A DNA stretch of 64,000 bases from Streptomyces venezuelae (lineage in GTDB: Bacteria; Actinomycetota; Actinomycetes; Streptomycetales; Streptomycetaceae): positions 4,588,001 to 4,652,000 of the forward strand of contig NZ_CP029191.1 of assembly GCF_008642335.1 (NCBI RefSeq). Reading direction: 5' to 3'. How positions within the stretch are numbered: position 1 is the first letter of the stretch; each line of letters opens with the position of its first letter. Both the position numbers and the translations under genes were made by a program. Below the pieces are notes generated by a model. That model ran no database searches, was not told the origin of the DNA, and saw only the letters and a program-made list of their open reading frames with translations. Below, in pieces: positions 35,687-43,890 of the stretch.

Positions 35687-37402
35687 ATGAGCAAGACCGA
35701 AGCTCCTGACAGCGCGACCGGGACCACCGAGGACCGGAAGGACTACGAAGCCGCGGGCGCCAAGCTGTCGACCGCCCCACGCGACCGCGACGACGCGCCC
35801 AACCTGCCGCGGCTCGGTGTCATCGGGTGGATCCGCTGGTTCTGGCGGCAGCTCACCTCGATGCGCGTCGCGCTCATCCTCCTGCTGCTGCTCTCCCTCG
35901 GCGCGATCCCGGGATCCCTGATCCCGCAGAACAACGTCGACGAGCTCAAGGTCCAGGACTTCATGGACCGGCACACCACGCTCGGGCCGTTCTACGACAA
36001 GCTGCAGCTCTTCGACGTCTACAGCTCGGTGTGGTTCTCCGCGATCTACATCCTGCTGTTCGTCTCCCTCATCGGCTGCATCGTGCCCCGCACCTGGCAG
36101 TTCGTCGGCCAGCTCCGCGGCCGCCCGCCGGGCGCACCCAAGAAGCTGACCCGGCTGCCCGCGTACACGACGTGGCGCACCGAGGCCGAGCCCGAGCAGG
36201 TGCACGAGGCCGCGCTCGCGATGCTCAAGCAGCGCCGCTTCCGCGCCCACACCGCCGGTTCCGGCGCCGGCAGCTCCGTCGCCGCCGAGAAGGGCTACCT
36301 GCGCGAGGCGGGCAACCTGCTCTTCCACATCGCGCTGATCGTGATGCTGATCGCGTTCGCCGCCGGGCAGCTCTTCAAGTCCGAGGGCGGCAAGCTGGTC
36401 ATGGAGGGCGACGGCTTCGCGAACACCCTCAGTCAGTACGACGACTTCAAGTCCGGCAGCCTCTACGACACCGACGACCTGGCGCCCTTCAGCTTCAAGC
36501 TCGACAAGTTCGTGGGGACGTACGAGGAGTCGGGCCCCAACCGCGGCACGGCCCGCACCTACCGCGCGGACGTCACCTACAGCGAAGGCGCCGACGGCCC
36601 CGAGAAGAAGAAGTCCATCGAGGTCAACGAGCCGCTGGAGGTCGACGGCTCGAAGGTCTACCTGATCGGGCACGGCTTCGCGCCCGCCGTCACCGTCCGC
36701 GACGGCAAGGGCAAGATCGTCTACCAGGCGTCCGTGCCGGTGCTCCCCATCGACCAGAACGGCACCTCGACCGGCGCCATCAAGGTCATGGACGGCTACC
36801 GCGACAAGAACGGCAAGCCCGACCAGCTCGGCTTCAACGCCTTCTTCGTGCCGACCTTCGCCGGTGTCGGCAAGGGCCAGATGTTCTCGCAGTTCCCCGC
36901 CGCGAACTACCCGGTCCTCGCCCTGTCCGCGTACCACGGCAGCCTCGGCGTGAACGCCGGTGTCCCGCAGAACGTGTACCAGCTGGACACCCGCAAGATG
37001 ACGAAGTTCAAGGACGCCAAGGGCGAGCTGCTCAAGCAGCGGCTGCGCCCCGGTGAGACCATGAAGCTCCCCGACGGCGCGGGTTCGATCACCTTCGAGA
37101 AGGACCTCAAGGAGTGGGCGACGTTCCAGATCTCGCAGCAGCCCGGCACCGGGTGGGCACTGGGCGGGGCGATCGCCGCCGTCGCGGGCCTCGCGGGATC
37201 CCTGTTCATCCAGCGCCGCCGTGTCTGGGTGCGGGCGGTCAAGGGCGCCGACGGCGTCACCGTCGTCGAGATGGCGGGCCTCGGCCGCAGTGAGTCCGCC
37301 AAGGTCCCCGAAGAGCTCTCCCAGCTCGCCGCCCACCTGCACGATCAGGCGCCGACCGCGCCCGAACAGGACCCCGAACCTGCCGAAGGGGCTGAGAAGT
37401 GA
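35687..37402 (+). CDS. resB: Cytochrome c biogenesis protein ResB
   Basis: A 571-residue component of the system II heme-handling and ligation complex. Membrane helices lie near residues 60-78 (VALILLLLLSLGAIPGSLI), 107-130 (VWFSAIYILLFVSLIGCIV), 208-228 (LLFHIALIVMLIAFAAGQL) and 488-507 (WALGGAIAAVAGLAGSLFI); the large loop between helices 3 and 4 is extracellular. Works with CcsB to carry heme across the membrane and attach it. Coupled to ccsB by a 4-base GTGA overlap. Confidence 0.95.
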   Translation: MSKTEAPDSATGTTEDRKDYEAAGAKLSTAPRDRDDAPNLPRLGVIGWIRWFWRQLTSMRVALILLLLLSLGAIPGSLIPQNNVDELKVQDFMDRHTTLGPFYDKLQLFDVYSSVWFSAIYILLFVSLIGCIVPRTWQFVGQLRGRPPGAPKKLTRLPAYTTWRTEAEPEQVHEAALAMLKQRRFRAHTAGSGAGSSVAAEKGYLREAGNLLFHIALIVMLIAFAAGQLFKSEGGKLVMEGDGFANTLSQYDDFKSGSLYDTDDLAPFSFKLDKFVGTYEESGPNRGTARTYRADVTYSEGADGPEKKKSIEVNEPLEVDGSKVYLIGHGFAPAVTVRDGKGKIVYQASVPVLPIDQNGTSTGAIKVMDGYRDKNGKPDQLGFNAFFVPTFAGVGKGQMFSQFPAANYPVLALSAYHGSLGVNAGVPQNVYQLDTRKMTKFKDAKGELLKQRLRPGETMKLPDGAGSITFEKDLKEWATFQISQQPGTGWALGGAIAAVAGLAGSLFIQRRRVWVRAVKGADGVTVVEMAGLGRSESAKVPEELSQLAAHLHDQAPTAPEQDPEPAEGAEK

Positions 37403-38496
37403 ATCTCGCCACCACCCTGGCCGCCGAGCCCAACGAGAATCTCGCGCACATCAGCAACGTGCTGATCTACTCCGCGATGGCCGTCTACCTCCTGGCGTTC
37501 TTCGCGCACATGGCGGAGTGGCTCTTCGGCAGCCGCAGCAAGGTCGCCCGCACGGCGGCGGCGCTCACGCCCGGCAGGAAGACGGCCGCCGCGGCCGCGC
37601 CCGCCGTCACCGCGCAGGCCAAGGGCGGCACCGCCACCCTGGAGCGCCCCAAGGTCGTCACCCGGTCCGTGACCGGCACCCGTGACGTGCCCGACGGGCC
37701 CGGCGCCTCCGCGGGCGACGAGAAGGGCGACCTCTACGGCCGTATCGCCGTGTCCCTCACGGTCCTCGCGTTCCTGCTCGAGTTCGGCGGCGTGCTCACC
37801 CGCGCCCTGTCGGTGCAGCGCGCGCCGTGGGGCAACATGTACGAGTTCAACATCACCTTCTCCACCGTCGCCGTCGGTGTGTACCTGACGCTGCTCGCGC
37901 TGAAGAAGCCCATCGCCTGGCTCGGTCTGCCGCTGGTCACCTCGGTCCTGCTGGACCTCGGTCTCGCCGTCACCGTCCTGTACACCGACAGCGACCAGCT
38001 GGTCCCCGCGCTGCACTCGTACTGGCTGTGGATCCACGTCTCCACCGCGATCTTCTGCGGCGCGGTCTTCTATGTCGGGTTCGTCTCGACGATGCTCTAC
38101 CTCTTCCGCGACAGCTACGAGACGAAGCTGGCGGGCGGCGGGCAGCCCGGCAAGTTCGCCACGTCCGTCCTGGAGCGGCTGCCCTCGGCGGCGTCGCTCG
38201 ACAAGTTCTCGTACCGGCTGAACGCCGCGATCTTCCCGCTGTGGACGTTCACGATCATCGCGGGCGCGATCTGGGCGGGCGACGCGTGGGGCCGCTACTG
38301 GGGCTGGGACCCCAAGGAGGTCTGGTCCTTCATCACGTGGGTCGCCTACGCCGGTTACCTGCACGCCCGCGCCACGGCGGGCTGGAAGGGCCGCAAGGCC
38401 GCCTACCTGGCCCTGATCGCCTTCGGCTGCTGGCTGTTCAACTACTACGGCGTGAACATCTTCGTCACCGGCAAGCACTCGTACGCCGGAGTCTGA
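37399..38496 (+). CDS. ccsB: Cytochrome c biogenesis protein CcsB (ResC)
   Basis: A 365-residue polytopic heme-handling protein. Its heme-binding signature is WGRYWGWDPKEVWSFITW near residues 297-314 (the WWD domain), with flanking conserved histidines (LHSYWLWIHVSTAIF and a C-terminal one). An Ala/Lys-rich stretch (about 45-95) separates the first helix from the rest. With ResB it forms the cytochrome c heme lyase. Last gene of the ccs operon, followed by a strong terminator. Confidence 0.96.
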   Translation: MNLATTLAAEPNENLAHISNVLIYSAMAVYLLAFFAHMAEWLFGSRSKVARTAAALTPGRKTAAAAAPAVTAQAKGGTATLERPKVVTRSVTGTRDVPDGPGASAGDEKGDLYGRIAVSLTVLAFLLEFGGVLTRALSVQRAPWGNMYEFNITFSTVAVGVYLTLLALKKPIAWLGLPLVTSVLLDLGLAVTVLYTDSDQLVPALHSYWLWIHVSTAIFCGAVFYVGFVSTMLYLFRDSYETKLAGGGQPGKFATSVLERLPSAASLDKFSYRLNAAIFPLWTFTIIAGAIWAGDAWGRYWGWDPKEVWSFITWVAYAGYLHARATAGWKGRKAAYLALIAFGCWLFNYYGVNIFVTGKHSYAGV

Positions 38497-38512
38497 GCGA
38501 CGCACACCGCCT

Positions 38513-38558
38513 GAAGAAGCCGGTTTCCGTGACCCAGGTCACGGGAACCGGCTTCTTC
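38513..38558 (+). terminator. Terminator of the cytochrome c biogenesis operon
   Basis: A long stem (GAAGAAGCCGG at the base pairing with CCGGCTTCTTC, about 22 bp with one mismatch, loop of 2 to 4 bases), 17 bp after the ccsB stop. The inner part also reads GTGACCCAGGTCAC. Confidence 0.88.
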
Positions 38559-38578
38559 CGTTCGGACAGGTAGAGGGC

Positions 38579-39166
38579 GTGGACACGAATCAGGGGGAAC
38601 TACAGGCACGGCACGGAGCGCTGCGCGGCCGCATCAGGGACGGGGACCCCGACGCGTTCGGCGACCTCTTCGACGCGTACGCGCGCGCCGTCTACAACCA
38701 CGCCTACCGGCTGACGGGCGACTGGTCGGCCGCCGAGGACATCATGTCCCTCACCTTCCTCGACGCGTGGCGGCTGCGCGGGCGCGTCGACGCGGACGGC
38801 GGGTCGCTGCGGCCCTGGCTGCTCGGCGTCGCCACGAACGTCACCCGCAACACGCGCAGGGCCGCACGCCGGCACGCGGCCGCCGTCGCCCGTCTGCCGC
38901 GGGACGAGGTCGTCGCCGACTTCGCGGACGAGCTCGCCGGGCGCATCGACGACGGGGAGCAGCTCTCCCTCGTCCGCACGGCCCTGGCGGAGCTGCGCCG
39001 CGCCGAGCGGGAGGTGCTGGCGCTGTGCGTGTGGTCGGGGCTCGACTACGGGTCGGCGGCCGCCGCGCTCGGCATCCCCGTCGGCACGGTGCGCTCCCGG
39101 CTCTCGCGGGCCCGCGCGAAACTCACAAAAGCGGTGAAATCGCCGATCAGGGAGGGAATCCGATGA
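38579..39166 (+). CDS. ECF-type sigma-70 family RNA polymerase sigma factor
   Basis: A 195-residue sigma factor: region 2 (about 22-90; DAFGDLFDAYARAVYNHAYRLTG and AEDIMSLTFLDAWRLR) and region 4 (about 130-185; LRRAEREVLALCVWSGLDYG and GIPVGTVRSRLSRARAKLTK). It lacks an obvious N-terminal extension. GTG 38579 is the start. It overlaps the next gene by ATGA, so the downstream membrane protein may be its partner, though that protein has no zinc-binding anti-sigma motif. Confidence 0.9.
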   Translation: MDTNQGELQARHGALRGRIRDGDPDAFGDLFDAYARAVYNHAYRLTGDWSAAEDIMSLTFLDAWRLRGRVDADGGSLRPWLLGVATNVTRNTRRAARRHAAAVARLPRDEVVADFADELAGRIDDGEQLSLVRTALAELRRAEREVLALCVWSGLDYGSAAAALGIPVGTVRSRLSRARAKLTKAVKSPIREGIR

Positions 39167-40074
39167 ACGAGCTTCCCGAGCGCGACCTTCCGCCGGGACG
39201 TCATCACCTGCTCAAGGAGCACCTGGTGACCGAGATCCGGCAGAAGCGGGACGAGAAGACGCCCAAGGTGTGGTTCCGCCCCGCGCTGGTGGCGGGAGCG
39301 GTCGCCGCGACGGTCGTGGCGGGCGTCCTGGTCGCCTCGCCGTTCGGCGACCGGGCGGCGCAGGCGGACCCGCCGTCGAAGGAGACCGTGCGGATGCTGG
39401 AGTCGATCGCGGCGGCGGCGGAGGCGCAGCCCGCGCCAAAGGGGCTACGGGACGACCAGTTCGTGTACATCAAGAGCAAGGGCGCCTTCATGGCGGGCGG
39501 TGACGACGGGCCGATGAGACTCGAACCCGTCCACACCCGTGAGTTCTGGCTTTCGGTGGACGGCCGGCACGACGACATGTTGAACGAGCCCGAAGGCGGC
39601 TTCCAGAACGAGATCCTGAAGCACGAAGGGTCCTCGCTGCCGTCGGACACCAACTACCGCAACCTGCAGAAGCTGCCCACCGGCCCGGCCGACATGCTCG
39701 ACTGGATTCACCGGGAGGCCGACGGCGACACCACCGCCGACCAGGCCGCCTTCGTGCTGGTCGGCGATCTCTCCTACGAGTCGCTGATGCCACCGAAGCA
39801 AGCGGCAGCGCTCTACCTCGCGGCGTCCAGGATTCCCGGCGTCCAGCTGATCGACGACGCGGTCGACGCCGAAGGGCGGCACGGCGTCGCCATCGCCCGC
39901 GAGGACCAGGGCGAGCGCCAGGAACTGATCTTCGACAGGGAGACCAAGCGGTTCCTCGGCGCACGGGAAGTGGCGGTCGAGGACCTGCCGTACGGTCCGA
40001 AGAAGGGCGATGTGCTCGGTCACAGCGCGATCCTGGAGCGCGCCGTCGTCGACAAGCTGGGCGAGCGCCCGTAA
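39163..40074 (+). CDS. CU044_5270 family membrane protein
   Basis: A 303-residue protein coupled to the sigma factor: a cytoplasmic N-terminus of about 40 residues (ERDLPPGRHHLLKEHLVTEI), one membrane helix near 42-60 (ALVAGAVAATVVAGVLVASP) and an extracellular domain of about 235 residues (MLESIAAAAEAQPAP, REFWLSVDGR, LVGDLSYESLMPPKQAAALY). Proteins of this family regularly follow sigma-factor genes in actinobacteria and may act as unusual anti-sigma factors, but that is inference. Confidence 0.8.
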   Translation: MNELPERDLPPGRHHLLKEHLVTEIRQKRDEKTPKVWFRPALVAGAVAATVVAGVLVASPFGDRAAQADPPSKETVRMLESIAAAAEAQPAPKGLRDDQFVYIKSKGAFMAGGDDGPMRLEPVHTREFWLSVDGRHDDMLNEPEGGFQNEILKHEGSSLPSDTNYRNLQKLPTGPADMLDWIHREADGDTTADQAAFVLVGDLSYESLMPPKQAAALYLAASRIPGVQLIDDAVDAEGRHGVAIAREDQGERQELIFDRETKRFLGAREVAVEDLPYGPKKGDVLGHSAILERAVVDKLGERP

Positions 40075-40126
40075 GTACGCCCGTGTCAGGAGTGCGGAAC
40101 CGGTCCCGCCGGGCCACGCTTGGGCC

Positions 40127-40636
40127 ATGACCGCGACGATCGGACAGGGCACGAGCCGCACGGACGGCTCCACCCAGCACCTCCAGTACGAACTGCACCT
40201 TCCCCACCCCGTGGACAAGGTCTGGGCGGCGGTGGCCACCCCCGGCGGGCTGCCGGGGTGGCTCGCCGCCGCCGACGTGTTCGAGCCCCGGCTCGGCGGC
40301 GCCGTCACCCTGCGCTGGCTCAACGGCGGCGAGGACGCCACGCACTCCGGGCGTGTCACCGCCTGGGACCCGGGCGTCGTCGCCGAGTACACGATCGACC
40401 TGCACGGCCGGTGCCGGTTCCACCTCGAACGTGTCGGGGCGGCCGGCACCACGCTGCGGTTCACCAACGAGTTCGAGGGCGACGACGCGCTGCGGCTCGA
40501 CTGCCTCGCCGGCTGGCACGACCACTTCGGGCTGCTCTCGGACGCGCTGGACGGCCGCCCCAAGGACTGGTCGACGTGGACGACGGCCCGCTGGCAGGAG
40601 CTCCGCGACATGTACGAGACGGCTACTCCACGGTGA
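40127..40636 (+). CDS. SRPBCC (START/Bet v1-like) domain protein
   Basis: A 169-residue protein of the AHSA1-like group: LQYELHLPHPVDKVWAAVAT at the start of the fold, a central RVTAWDPGVVAEYTID and a terminal helix LRLDCLAGWHDHFGLLSDAL. Probably binds a hydrophobic ligand; none is implied by the context. Its last 14 bases overlap the dioxygenase gene on the opposite strand. Confidence 0.82.
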   Translation: MTATIGQGTSRTDGSTQHLQYELHLPHPVDKVWAAVATPGGLPGWLAAADVFEPRLGGAVTLRWLNGGEDATHSGRVTAWDPGVVAEYTIDLHGRCRFHLERVGAAGTTLRFTNEFEGDDALRLDCLAGWHDHFGLLSDALDGRPKDWSTWTTARWQELRDMYETATPR

Positions 40637-41579
40637 TCGCGTCCAGTTGGGCCCGCAGGTACACGTGCGAGTCCACACCGCGTACGTCGGTGCCCGGATC
40701 GCACTCGTAGAAGTACACGAGGGACATCAGCTCCTCGGCGGGCAGGTCGGCCGGTGGGGGCAGGACGCGGTGGCGGCCCGACTGCCAGCGGCCGGCGGTC
40801 CAGCGGGCCATCAGGTCGCCGATGTTGACCGTGAACGCCTCCGGGGCGAACGGGGCGTCCTGCCAGCCGTCTTCGTCAGTGAAGACCTGGAGACCGCCCC
40901 GGCCCGCCTCGCGGTCGAGGACCGTGACCGTGCCGAAGTCCGTGTGCGGGCCGATGCGGAACTGGCCCGGCTCCGGCTCGCCCACGGTCTCGCGGCCCGG
41001 ATACCAGTTGATGTTGAAGCCCCACGTGGGGTGCCCGGTGTGGCGGGTGAAGTAGTCCTCCGGCTCGCCCAGCGCCACGCCGAGGAGTCCGAGGAGGCGG
41101 TCCGAGAGCGTCCGCATCTCCCGCAGATACGTCGTCACCAGGGCCCGCAGTTCCGGCGTCTCCTCCGGCCACGTGTTCGCCGCGAACCACTCCGCGTCGA
41201 CCGCCGCGTTCCCCGTCGGCTCGTCTGCGGCGAAGGACAGCGACTCCTTGAGGTCCGGGGGAGCGGCCGTGCCCTCCGCGTAGCTGTTCGCCTCGGCGCC
41301 CGGCCCCAGCCAGCCGCGACCGCCGACCTTCACCGCGTACGGACGCTTGGCGCGCCGGGGGAGGTGGAAGAAGCCGCGCGCCGAGGAGCGGATCGCCGCA
41401 CGCAGCGCGGGGTCGACGCCGTGCCCGGTCACCAGGAGGAAACCGGCGCCGCGCAGCGCCTCGTCGACGGTCCGTGCCGTCCGCGCGCGGGCGTCGGCGT
41501 CGTCGGAGAGCCAGGGGCGCAGATCGATGGTCGGGATGCGGGACGCGCTGCTCGCGGATGCGCTGCTCATGCTCTGCAT
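40623..41579 (-). CDS. Isopenicillin N synthase-like 2OG/Fe(II) oxygenase
   Basis: A 318-residue non-heme iron oxygenase: N-terminal IPTIDLRPWLSD and GAGFLLVTGHGV, then the double-stranded beta-helix with the iron-ligand HTD (RIGPHTDFGTVTVL), the second His in SGRHRVLPPP, and an Arg-x-Ser-type cosubstrate region near the C-terminus. Likely oxidises a small molecule; family members include IPNS and ACC oxidase. No biosynthetic cluster is evident around it. A second ATG lies 9 bp downstream. Confidence 0.87.
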   Translation of the reverse strand: MQSMSSASASSASRIPTIDLRPWLSDDADARARTARTVDEALRGAGFLLVTGHGVDPALRAAIRSSARGFFHLPRRAKRPYAVKVGGRGWLGPGAEANSYAEGTAAPPDLKESLSFAADEPTGNAAVDAEWFAANTWPEETPELRALVTTYLREMRTLSDRLLGLLGVALGEPEDYFTRHTGHPTWGFNINWYPGRETVGEPEPGQFRIGPHTDFGTVTVLDREAGRGGLQVFTDEDGWQDAPFAPEAFTVNIGDLMARWTAGRWQSGRHRVLPPPADLPAEELMSLVYFYECDPGTDVRGVDSHVYLRAQLDAITVE

Positions 41580-41686
41580 CGTGCCCGCCCGAGCCCCCTG
41601 TCAGGCCTCATCGACAGCACCGATGGAGCCATCGGAAGGACGCCCCACTGGCGCGTGGACCAGCGCATACGTCCGCTCGTAGCTTC

Positions 41687-42658
41687 ATGGACATGACCTC
41701 CACCAAGCTCTCCGAGCGCACGGGCACGGCCCAGCTCACCGCCGCCATGATGTTGTCCGGCACCCTCGGCATCTTCGTCGTCGAGTCCGGCGCCTCCGCC
41801 TTCAACGTCGTCTTCTTCCGCGTCCTGTTCGGCGCCCTCGCCCTCGGCGCGTACGCGTTCGCCCGCGGTTACTTCCGCGACCACGGACTCACCCTCAAGA
41901 AGCTCGGACTCGCCGCGCTCGGCGGGGTGTTCATCGTCTTCAACTGGGTGTTCCTCTTCAAGGCGTACGAGGCCAGCTCGATCTCCCTGGCCACCGTCGT
42001 CTACCACACGCAGCCGTTCTTCCTGGTGCTGCTCAGCGCCCTCGTCCTGCGCGAGCGTCTGTCCCGCTCCCAACTGGGCTGGCTGGTGGCCGCGTTCGCG
42101 GGGCTCATCCTGGTCTCGGGGGTGCGGCCGGGTGACGCGGGATCGCTCGCGGGCATCGGCCTCGCGCTCGCCGCCGCCGTCCTCTACGCCCTGTCCACCC
42201 TCGTCACCAAGCGCGTCACCGGCGTCCGCCCGCACCTGATCGCCCTCGTCCAGGTCGTCGTCGGCATCCCGCTGCTGCTGCCCTTCACCGACTTCGGCGC
42301 GATGAGCGGCACCGGCGCCGGATGGGCCTGGCTCGCCGGACTCGGCGTGATCCACACCGGCCTCATGTACGTCCTGATGTACGCGGCGTACGCCAAGCTC
42401 CCCACCGCCAAGATCGCCGTGCTCGCCTTCACCTACCCGGCCGTCGCGATGGTCGCCGACTGGGCGGTCTACGGCCACCACATCGGGCTCGTCCAGGCCC
42501 TCGGCGTCCCGCTCATCGTCGCCGCGAGCCTCAAGGTCACGCTGGCCCGGACGGCGAACCCTGCTCCCGCACGAGCCGCACGGCCTGCTCGACGAACAGC
42601 CGCACCTGCGGAGCGAGACGCTTCCCCGACCGCCACGCGAGCTGCGTCCACAGTGTGA
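41687..42658 (+). CDS. DMT (EamA) family transporter with an antisense-overlapping tail
   Basis: A 323-residue drug/metabolite transporter with about ten membrane helices in two EamA repeats (LGIFVVESGASAFNVVFFRV and VVYHTQPFFLVLLSALVLRERLSRSQ in the first; GIGLALAAAVLYALSTLVTKR and AVLAFTYPAVAMVADWAVYG in the second). The usual domain ends near residue 285 (LIVAASLKVTLA). The remaining 38 residues (Ala/Arg/Pro-rich) run antisense to the LysR gene for 122 bp, which suggests that an original stop was lost. Exported substrate unknown. Confidence 0.82.
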   Translation: MDMTSTKLSERTGTAQLTAAMMLSGTLGIFVVESGASAFNVVFFRVLFGALALGAYAFARGYFRDHGLTLKKLGLAALGGVFIVFNWVFLFKAYEASSISLATVVYHTQPFFLVLLSALVLRERLSRSQLGWLVAAFAGLILVSGVRPGDAGSLAGIGLALAAAVLYALSTLVTKRVTGVRPHLIALVQVVVGIPLLLPFTDFGAMSGTGAGWAWLAGLGVIHTGLMYVLMYAAYAKLPTAKIAVLAFTYPAVAMVADWAVYGHHIGLVQALGVPLIVAASLKVTLARTANPAPARAARPARRTAAPAERDASPTATRAASTV

Positions 42659-43451
42659 ACGGCGGCTCCCAGTCCAGCCGGACGAGCGTGCCGGCCGCCA
42701 GCTCCCTGGCCACTGTCACGGCCGGCAGCAGAGCGACACCCAGACCGCCCGCCACCCCCTGCTTCGTCGCCTCGATGGTGCCGAACTCCATGAAGGGGGG
42801 TGGCGTGCCGGTCTGTTCGCGCAGTTCCCCCTCGAAGAGGTCCCGGTACGGACAGCCGGGCTCGGTGCCGACGAGCTGCGCCGAGGCCAGGTCCTCCGTG
42901 GTGAGGGCGGCCGCGCCGCGCGCCGCGAGCGGATGGGCGGGCGCGCAGACCAGGACCAGCGGCTCCCGCGCCAGAACCTCGGTCTCCAGACCCTGGTGCT
43001 CGGTCTCCGGCTCCATCAGGAAGCCCACGTCGTACGTCCCCTGCCGCAGCGCCTGCCGGGTCTCGTCGCCCAGCGTGGGGCGCAGCGAGAGCCGCACCTT
43101 CGGATAGCGGTGGTGGAAGAGTTCGAGGAGCGGCGGCAGCCGGTAGGACGTCAGCGACTCCATGGTGCCGACCGCGATGGCGCCGGAGGGTTCCTCGGCG
43201 CCGACGACGGCGGACCGTGCCTCGTCGGACAGCTCGATGATCTGCCGGGCGTAGGGCAGCAGCCGCTCGCCCGCCTCGGTGAGCCGGATGCGGCTGCCGA
43301 GCCGGTCGAAGAGCTCCGTGCCGAGGGAGGTCTCCAGGGCGCGGATCTGGCTGGTGACGCTGGACTGCGCGTACTTCAGCTCGGTGGCGGCGCGGGTGAA
43401 GCTGAGGACGGTGGCGACCTTCTCGAAGGTCACGAGCAGCCGCAGTTCCAC
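42537..43451 (-). CDS. LysR family transcriptional regulator
   Basis: A 304-residue regulator: HTH at residues 1-60 (LLVTFEKVATVLSFTRAATE and YAQSSVTSQIRALETSLG) and a periplasmic-binding-like effector domain (LPPLLELFHHRYPKVRLSLRP, LVLVCAPAHPLAARG). GTG 43451 starts 5 nt after the stop of the small PLD-N gene upstream, so they may be one transcript. It converges with the DMT transporter, a likely but unproven target. Confidence 0.88.
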   Translation of the reverse strand: MELRLLVTFEKVATVLSFTRAATELKYAQSSVTSQIRALETSLGTELFDRLGSRIRLTEAGERLLPYARQIIELSDEARSAVVGAEEPSGAIAVGTMESLTSYRLPPLLELFHHRYPKVRLSLRPTLGDETRQALRQGTYDVGFLMEPETEHQGLETEVLAREPLVLVCAPAHPLAARGAAALTTEDLASAQLVGTEPGCPYRDLFEGELREQTGTPPPFMEFGTIEATKQGVAGGLGVALLPAVTVARELAAGTLVRLDWEPPFTLWTQLAWRSGKRLAPQVRLFVEQAVRLVREQGSPSGPA

Positions 43452-43456
43452 GGCCG

Positions 43457-43801
43457 TCAGCCCTCGCTGCCCTTGTCGCGCCTGTTCTCGTCGGGCTCGT
43501 TCTCGTCGCGTTTGTTCTCGTCCGGGGTCTCGTCCCGCAGGGACTTCAGGAACTCCGGGTTGTCGTCGGGCGCGACCCAGCGGGTCCTGCCGCCGCCTCC
43601 CGCACCGCCCGGCGCGTGCCGCTTCTTGCCGGTGACGAACCAGGCGATGGGGCCGAGCAGCACCTCTCCGAAGAGGAGCACGATGATGACCCACACCACC
43701 TTGGGCAGATGCCTGACCTCTTTCTCCGGAGTGTTCAGGACATCGATGAAGGCGTAGATCCACACCGCCAGGACCAGCAGGAACGGCAGATACCTGAGCA
43801 T
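43457..43801 (-). CDS. Small PLD nuclease N-terminal domain membrane protein
   Basis: A 114-residue protein with two membrane helices (LRYLPFLLVLAVWIYAFIDVL and LPKVVWVIIVLLFGEVLLGPIAWF), the PLDc_N pattern seen in cardiolipin synthases but without the catalytic domain, and a hydrophilic tail with repeated DEN/RDE units (TPDENKRDENEPDENRRDKG). Role unknown; such proteins are common in actinobacteria. Divergent from the UbiD-type gene. Confidence 0.78.
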   Translation of the reverse strand: MLRYLPFLLVLAVWIYAFIDVLNTPEKEVRHLPKVVWVIIVLLFGEVLLGPIAWFVTGKKRHAPGGAGGGGRTRWVAPDDNPEFLKSLRDETPDENKRDENEPDENRRDKGSEG

Positions 43802-43890
43802 GGTGGCGCGATCCCCCAAGCGGTTGCGGCGGGTGGCGTGCGTGCCCCCGGTGACGGGGCCAGGGTAACCGGTGCCGGATACTGGAACGC

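Noticed and set aside
34733..37342. 869-codon minus-strand frame over ccdA and resB
   Set aside because: Antisense to well-supported membrane proteins, no domain, highly charged composition typical of a GC shadow.
38529..38542. Crp-like motif GTGACCCAGGTCAC upstream of the sigma gene
   Set aside because: It is the inner part of the ccsB terminator stem, which explains the symmetry.
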